A DNA stretch of 16,526 nt from assembly GCA_903933995.1 (NCBI GenBank), contig CAIZMD010000741.1, positions 1 to 16,526 of the forward strand, read 5' to 3'. Below are positions 13,162-16,526 of this stretch, piece after piece (the first letter of the stretch is position 1; every line of letters begins with the position of its first letter). Position numbers and translations under genes: made by a program. The notes beneath the pieces are model-generated. The model searched no databases. It was not told the origin of the DNA and was given only the letters and a program-made list of their open reading frames with translations. The stretch is from an uncultured Bacteroidota bacterium (GTDB taxonomy: Bacteria > Bacteroidota > Bacteroidia > Chitinophagales > Chitinophagaceae).

Positions 13162-14063
13162 GCGCTTGTTTTAGACAAAATATAGATCACAGAACTACAG
13201 TTTGCGGCATTGCCAATGGAGTTGGCATTAGACAGCATGCCATTCCAAATGGCGGGCAACAAATTGGTTTTACCCGTTTTGCACTTTTCACTCAACATAC
13301 TTACATACACACTATCAAACCACATGGGTTGCATTTGGTCTACTTGAAATCCTTTTGATTTTGCCAAAGCCTGCATGCTGGCGGGAGAAAAATGGTAAAG
13401 ATGTCTTGGCACATCATAAGCCGCCCAAAAAGCACCATAGACAGTTGCGTCTTTGCTGGTATAGTTGGGAACCGCAATTATCAACTTTCCGCTTGCTTTT
13501 AATAAGCGATGAAAATTTTCCAAATAACCTTGCAAATCGTGTACGTGTTCCAATACATGCCATAAAGTAATGGCGTCAAATTGTGCAGGAGCCAATTGGT
13601 ATAATTGGTCTGGTGACTGCAAATCTAAACCATGTAATTGTTTGGCATTTTTCCTGGCTGTTTCATCTGGTTCAAGTCCTGTAATCTGCCAACCAGCATC
13701 TTGCATGGTTTTGGAAAATGCGCCCGTACCAGCACCCACATCTAAGAGTGAACCTTGTTGCTTGTTCGTTACGGTTTGCAACAATTGACGCTTGGTTTCT
13801 AAAGTATGGTTGCGAACGCGATGGTATAAATTATTGATCAGCCCTTTTTGTGAATCAGAATGAGACACATATTCTTCCGACTGATAATAAGGTCCAATAG
13901 CAGACAAAACTGGAATGTCTTGGGTGAAACGTAGACTACAATGGTTACAATGCCAGATCTCAAAATTTTCCCCAGAAACCGTATGGTCTTTAGCTGTTAA
14001 TACTTTTTGAATGTCTGCACTTTTGCAAGCTGGGCACTCATGATAATGTATGGTCTGATTCAT
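13158..14063 (-). CDS. Class I SAM-dependent methyltransferase with N-terminal zinc ribbon
   Basis: A 301-residue soluble methyltransferase. The N-terminal zinc ribbon is HECPACKS (Cys10, Cys13) with WHCNHCSLRFT (Cys39, Cys42). A helical linker (about 55-100) leads to the Rossmann core with motif I LLDVGAGTGAF (106-116), the acidic residue in GLEPDE (129-134), and motif FDAITLWHVLEHVHD, then LLKASGKLIIAVPN. After the core, FWAAYDVPRHLYHFSPASMQALAKSKGF is shared with zinc-ribbon methyltransferases of sugar or cell-envelope clusters. The acceptor is unknown. It begins 15 bp after the HU-domain gene and is the last gene of the minus-strand operon. ATG 14063 places the first Cys pair at a normal distance. 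The C-terminal tail (LLPAIWNGMLSNANSIGNAAN) looks amphipathic or mildly hydrophobic and might touch the membrane. Confidence 0.9.
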   Translation of the reverse strand: MNQTIHYHECPACKSADIQKVLTAKDHTVSGENFEIWHCNHCSLRFTQDIPVLSAIGPYYQSEEYVSHSDSQKGLINNLYHRVRNHTLETKRQLLQTVTNKQQGSLLDVGAGTGAFSKTMQDAGWQITGLEPDETARKNAKQLHGLDLQSPDQLYQLAPAQFDAITLWHVLEHVHDLQGYLENFHRLLKASGKLIIAVPNYTSKDATVYGAFWAAYDVPRHLYHFSPASMQALAKSKGFQVDQMQPMWFDSVYVSMLSEKCKTGKTNLLPAIWNGMLSNANSIGNAANCSSVIYILSKTSA

Positions 14064-14078
14064 GAAAGGCTATTGGAA

Positions 14079-14654
14079 CTAAACGTAATAAAACAACAAG
14101 GCACCTACACCCAAGAGTAATAAGGCAAATGCATAAACCCACCAGTTATCGGTAGCGTCTGAATCGGTGGCCTGTCCCAACAATTCCCTTAATTCATCTC
14201 CTTCTAATTCCTTGGCCTTATAAGCAGACTGTTTTAAGATTGCCGCTTTGGCCAAACTGATTGATTTGTCAATCTTTACTTGAGAGAACAAATAATCTAA
14301 GGGGCGGTCTGCAAAAAACATCAAGTGCCCGTCTCCCTCTTTTTTTAATGTTCCAATTCCCTGTAAATTGGCACCGTGTTTATCTTGGGCCTCAATCAAT
14401 AATTGCTGTACAAATTTTTGAATATTGCGCATTACGTCTACCAATTCCCAACCCGTTTCATTGACAATAAAATCATAAAAATTTCTGTCTGCCGCAACGG
14501 TTTCTTGGCTAAACCTAATCACCTGTGAAGGTGGATACAACAAATGGTTGGTAGAATCAATCTGCGCACTTACCTGTTCAATGCTGAAAACACCCACTTT
14601 TGGTAGGGGCAATTGCTTATGTAAAACAAGGTATTTCAACAAATACTGGTGCAT
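14079..14654 (-). CDS. CCDC81-type prokaryotic HU-domain protein with C-terminal membrane anchor
   Basis: A 191-residue protein that resembles the tandem HU-like domains known from Bacteroidota relatives of CCDC81. The first domain (about 1-60) has YLLKYLVLHKQLPLPKVGVFSIEQV, the usual strand-turn LPxxGxF opening; the second (about 61-120) has NFYDFIVNETGWELVDVMRNIQKFVQQLL and ANLQGIGTLKKEGDGHLMFF. A charged linker (about 125-170) precedes a single transmembrane helix at the very C-terminus (171-190, WWVYAFALLLLGVGALLFYY). Family members usually carry a SPOR peptidoglycan-binding domain after the membrane segment; here the protein stops at the helix. Tail-anchored topology would leave the HU domains in the cytoplasm, but orientation is not certain. 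It lies 11 bp after the barrel gene and 15 bp before the methyltransferase, in one operon. Function is unknown. Confidence 0.75.
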   Translation of the reverse strand: MHQYLLKYLVLHKQLPLPKVGVFSIEQVSAQIDSTNHLLYPPSQVIRFSQETVAADRNFYDFIVNETGWELVDVMRNIQKFVQQLLIEAQDKHGANLQGIGTLKKEGDGHLMFFADRPLDYLFSQVKIDKSISLAKAAILKQSAYKAKELEGDELRELLGQATDSDATDNWWVYAFALLLLGVGALLFYYV

Positions 14655-14665
14655 GAAAAAGGAAT

Positions 14666-16526
14666 TTACTGCAGCGAATATACAACTCCTCCCAAAACAT
14701 TGAATCCCAATACCTCATATTGGTTCCAACGTTGGTAAGTATTGTTCAGTAAATTATTCATTTGAATCCAAATATTGAGTCTTGGTAGTACCGTAAATTC
14801 TGCACCCAAATTCAGGTCTGCAGCGGGATCCAGCTTCTGACTAACCATAGATTTGGACAAATAAGGTACTCCGTCTCTAAAATATACATCCGCCTTAATT
14901 TGTAGGTCTTTTAGCAGTTTCCACTTTAAAGAACCCGTTAATTCCATAGGAACCAAGCCATATGCTTTGTCATTGGTAGCTAGTTTGGTGAACTGGGTAA
15001 TATTCACACCAGCCATCAAAGAAAACTGTTCTTGTACCTTATAACCCAATTCTCCTTTGATTCTCAGGGCTTCTACCCTGCTATCATACAAAATATTAAA
15101 AGCCCTGCCGTCTGAGAAAGTATTTACAAATAAAGGTTGGTTAAAGAACTGCATAAAGGAAACCCTTCCTGCAAAACTAAAATGGTTACCCAAGGAACCT
15201 TTTAGACCTAAATATTGTTCAGCAATCCTGGTATTCCAGATGGTATCAGGTCTGTCTATATAAGGATTAAATTCAGCAAGGGTTCGGTAGCCATTTTTTT
15301 GATAAGAACCCTTCCAACCCAATTCTACGGTCATCCCAGTTTCTTTAATACTAGCTTCCGCAGTCAGGTTGGGTAGCATTTTAAATGCCGAATTATCCCA
15401 ACTAGGAATCACCCCTAAGTTCAAACGCAGATTGGGTGTTTTAAATTGAAAACTAGGGTCAATATAAAATAGGTTGTTTTGAATTTTCAGAGGATTGGGA
15501 ATCATGGGAGCATTGTAAGAAGCAATGTCTGCAGTTAATCCCATCTTAAATGCATAGACCCTAGAGAATGCTTTTGTAAAAGGTAGTTGTGCTATGAAAT
15601 TGACTTCATTGGCATTGTTGTTATTTGAAAAATACCTAAAGCCAATCTTGGGTTGATAACTAAATCCATTCTCACCCACCAATTTGTTTTGCATACCCAA
15701 ATCAAAACCTAGGGTATTGAATCTTTGTAAAATATCTTCCTTGGTATAAGGAATGGTAGCAGGTTGAAATCCATACAAATATTGTCTGCTATTGTCAAAA
15801 AAAGCATGAGCAGTCCAATCATGGGCAGTCTTGGTTTGAAAATTAGCCAAGACCGATAATTTGTTTTTCCCAAATTCTTGAAATGGAATATTTCCTTTAG
15901 AAGATAAGTGTGTGGCTAGTATACTCACCGTATTGGTAACACCGTCTCCAAATGACAAACCCATTTCTGCAAAAGGCGTACTAAAATTACCCACCCCAAC
16001 TTTGATATACCTACTATTCTTCCAAGGTTCTACAGAATCCATGGCCATTGCAATGGGTTTAATAGGAACGGGTTGATAAGAAAAGAATAGGTTTTGCGCT
16101 GGAACGCGATATAATAATTGCAACCTTGCCGTATCTGCCAAAGGCGTTGCTGCGGTAAAATTGATTTTGGCAGCTGTTTTCAAAGAAGGTTTAAACGCTG
16201 ATGTAATCACTACTTCTTTTGGATGACTGGTGTCTTCCAGCGCCTCCTTAGTTAATTTTGCTGCAATATCATCCGCCTCATTCAAGTTGACTTTTTTGGA
16301 AGCGGATGTCTTAGTACTGCTTTTGGAAGAAGATTTCTTAGAACTGGTTTTAGAGCTAGATTTTTTTGAACTAGACTTTTTAGATTTCTTAGAACTAGTT
16401 TTTTTGGAACTAGTTTTTTGTTTACTGCTCTTGCTGCTAGTAGTTTTTTTCTTTTTTTGTTGTGCCTCTACCACCGGAGCCAGGGTGAGCACCAAGATCA
16501 ATAAACACAATATTTTTTTCAGGATA
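14666..16526 (-). CDS. Outer-membrane beta-barrel protein (TonB-receptor-like), 5' end beyond window
   Basis: A large protein whose frame stays open to the right edge: the residues before TTG 16510 read ILKKI, giving the signal peptide ILKKILCLLILVLTLAPVVEA with its basic KK. The true start therefore lies past 16526, and TTG 16510 is only internal. After the signal come about 56 residues that are almost all Lys, Ser and Thr (DNA 16292-16459), then an acidic helix (NEADDIAAKLTKEALED) and KEVVITSAFKPSL. From about residue 150 to the end are many alternating strands typical of an outer-membrane barrel, such as RYIKVGVGNFSTPFAEMGLSFG, ending with an aromatic-containing strand. No TonB-dependent plug domain is recognisable, so it is a barrel without plug or a distant relative. 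It is the first visible gene of the operon with the HU-domain protein and methyltransferase. Confidence 0.85.
   Translation of the reverse strand, partial: ILKKILCLLILVLTLAPVVEAQQKKKKTTSSKSSKQKTSSKKTSSKKSKKSSSKKSSSKTSSKKSSSKSSTKTSASKKVNLNEADDIAAKLTKEALEDTSHPKEVVITSAFKPSLKTAAKINFTAATPLADTARLQLLYRVPAQNLFFSYQPVPIKPIAMAMDSVEPWKNSRYIKVGVGNFSTPFAEMGLSFGDGVTNTVSILATHLSSKGNIPFQEFGKNKLSVLANFQTKTAHDWTAHAFFDNSRQYLYGFQPATIPYTKEDILQRFNTLGFDLGMQNKLVGENGFSYQPKIGFRYFSNNNNANEVNFIAQLPFTKAFSRVYAFKMGLTADIASYNAPMIPNPLKIQNNLFYIDPSFQFKTPNLRLNLGVIPSWDNSAFKMLPNLTAEASIKETGMTVELGWKGSYQKNGYRTLAEFNPYIDRPDTIWNTRIAEQYLGLKGSLGNHFSFAGRVSFMQFFNQPLFVNTFSDGRAFNILYDSRVEALRIKGELGYKVQEQFSLMAGVNITQFTKLATNDKAYGLVPMELTGSLKWKLLKDLQIKADVYFRDGVPYLSKSMVSQKLDPAADLNLGAEFTVLPRLNIWIQMNNLLNNTYQRWNQYEVLGFNVLGGVVYSLQ
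16292..16459 (-). repeat. Low-complexity Lys/Ser/Thr-coding tract
   Basis: Degenerate runs of AAA/AAG and TCT/AGT/AGC codons encode blocks such as KKTSSKKSKKSSSKKSSSK. At the DNA level, near-identical units containing GGAACTAGTTTTTT recur around 16386-16420, so the tract is prone to slippage and length variation. It lies directly after the signal peptide, hence in the periplasm of the mature protein. Confidence 0.85.

Noticed and set aside
1..16526. CRISPR array, tRNA/rRNA genes, insertion sequences, integrase or attachment sites
   Set aside because: No regularly spaced repeats, cloverleaf-like segments, transposase or integrase motifs were seen; intergenic gaps are too short for most of them.

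Overview
This is a compact stretch of chromosome from a member of the Bacteroidota, most likely the family Chitinophagaceae; the genus is not resolved. The evidence for this is an A+T-rich sequence, the Bacteroidota-only two-domain GlmU-like enzyme, a CCDC81-type HU-domain protein, a Bacteroidota GxCNCG protein family, the absence of obvious Shine-Dalgarno sequences, and promoter elements of the TAnnTTTG type (TATATTTGC twice, TATCTTTG, TAAATTTG). I see no rRNA, tRNA, CRISPR array, insertion sequence or prophage. No gene-free stretch exceeds about 150 bp; the longest is 4432-4578.

Left part (1-2147, minus strand): an apparent operon of a GlmU-like sugar nucleotidyltransferase/acyltransferase, triosephosphate isomerase (tpiA), and the start of a hemerythrin-like gene that runs off the left edge. 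The hemerythrin start codon overlaps the tpiA stop (TAATG). Divergent from it, pruA (2209-3840, plus) encodes the second step of proline catabolism. A strong two-way terminator separates it from a convergent secreted fasciclin-domain protein (3919-4431).

Middle (4579-8531, plus): a small Cys/His-rich Bacteroidota protein of unknown function, then pdhA (pyruvate dehydrogenase E1 alpha) with a good promoter and a repeated element upstream. A membrane-anchored TPR protein, ribH (lumazine synthase) and a LutA-like CCG-domain protein follow with gaps of 33, 6 and 12 bp, probably as one transcription unit. A stand-alone EVE-domain protein comes next.

Right-centre (8613-13161, plus): a secreted protein resembling the ChaN/TIKI/erythromycin-esterase superfamily, the translation-associated ATPase ychF with its own promoter and terminator, a DAO-family FAD oxidoreductase with a promoter almost touching its start codon, and a lipoprotein glutaminyl-peptide cyclotransferase.

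Right edge (13158-16526, minus): a three-gene operon of an outer-membrane beta-barrel with a long Lys/Ser/Thr-only tract (5' end beyond the window), a tail-anchored CCDC81-type HU protein, and a zinc-ribbon SAM methyltransferase. The methyltransferase and cyclotransferase stop codons overlap tail-to-tail.

Most of the window is ordinary core metabolism. The least explained parts are the right-edge envelope operon, the GxCNCG protein, the secreted ChaN/Ere-like protein, and the promoter arrangements (two predicted near-leaderless genes and a repeated motif at pdhA).
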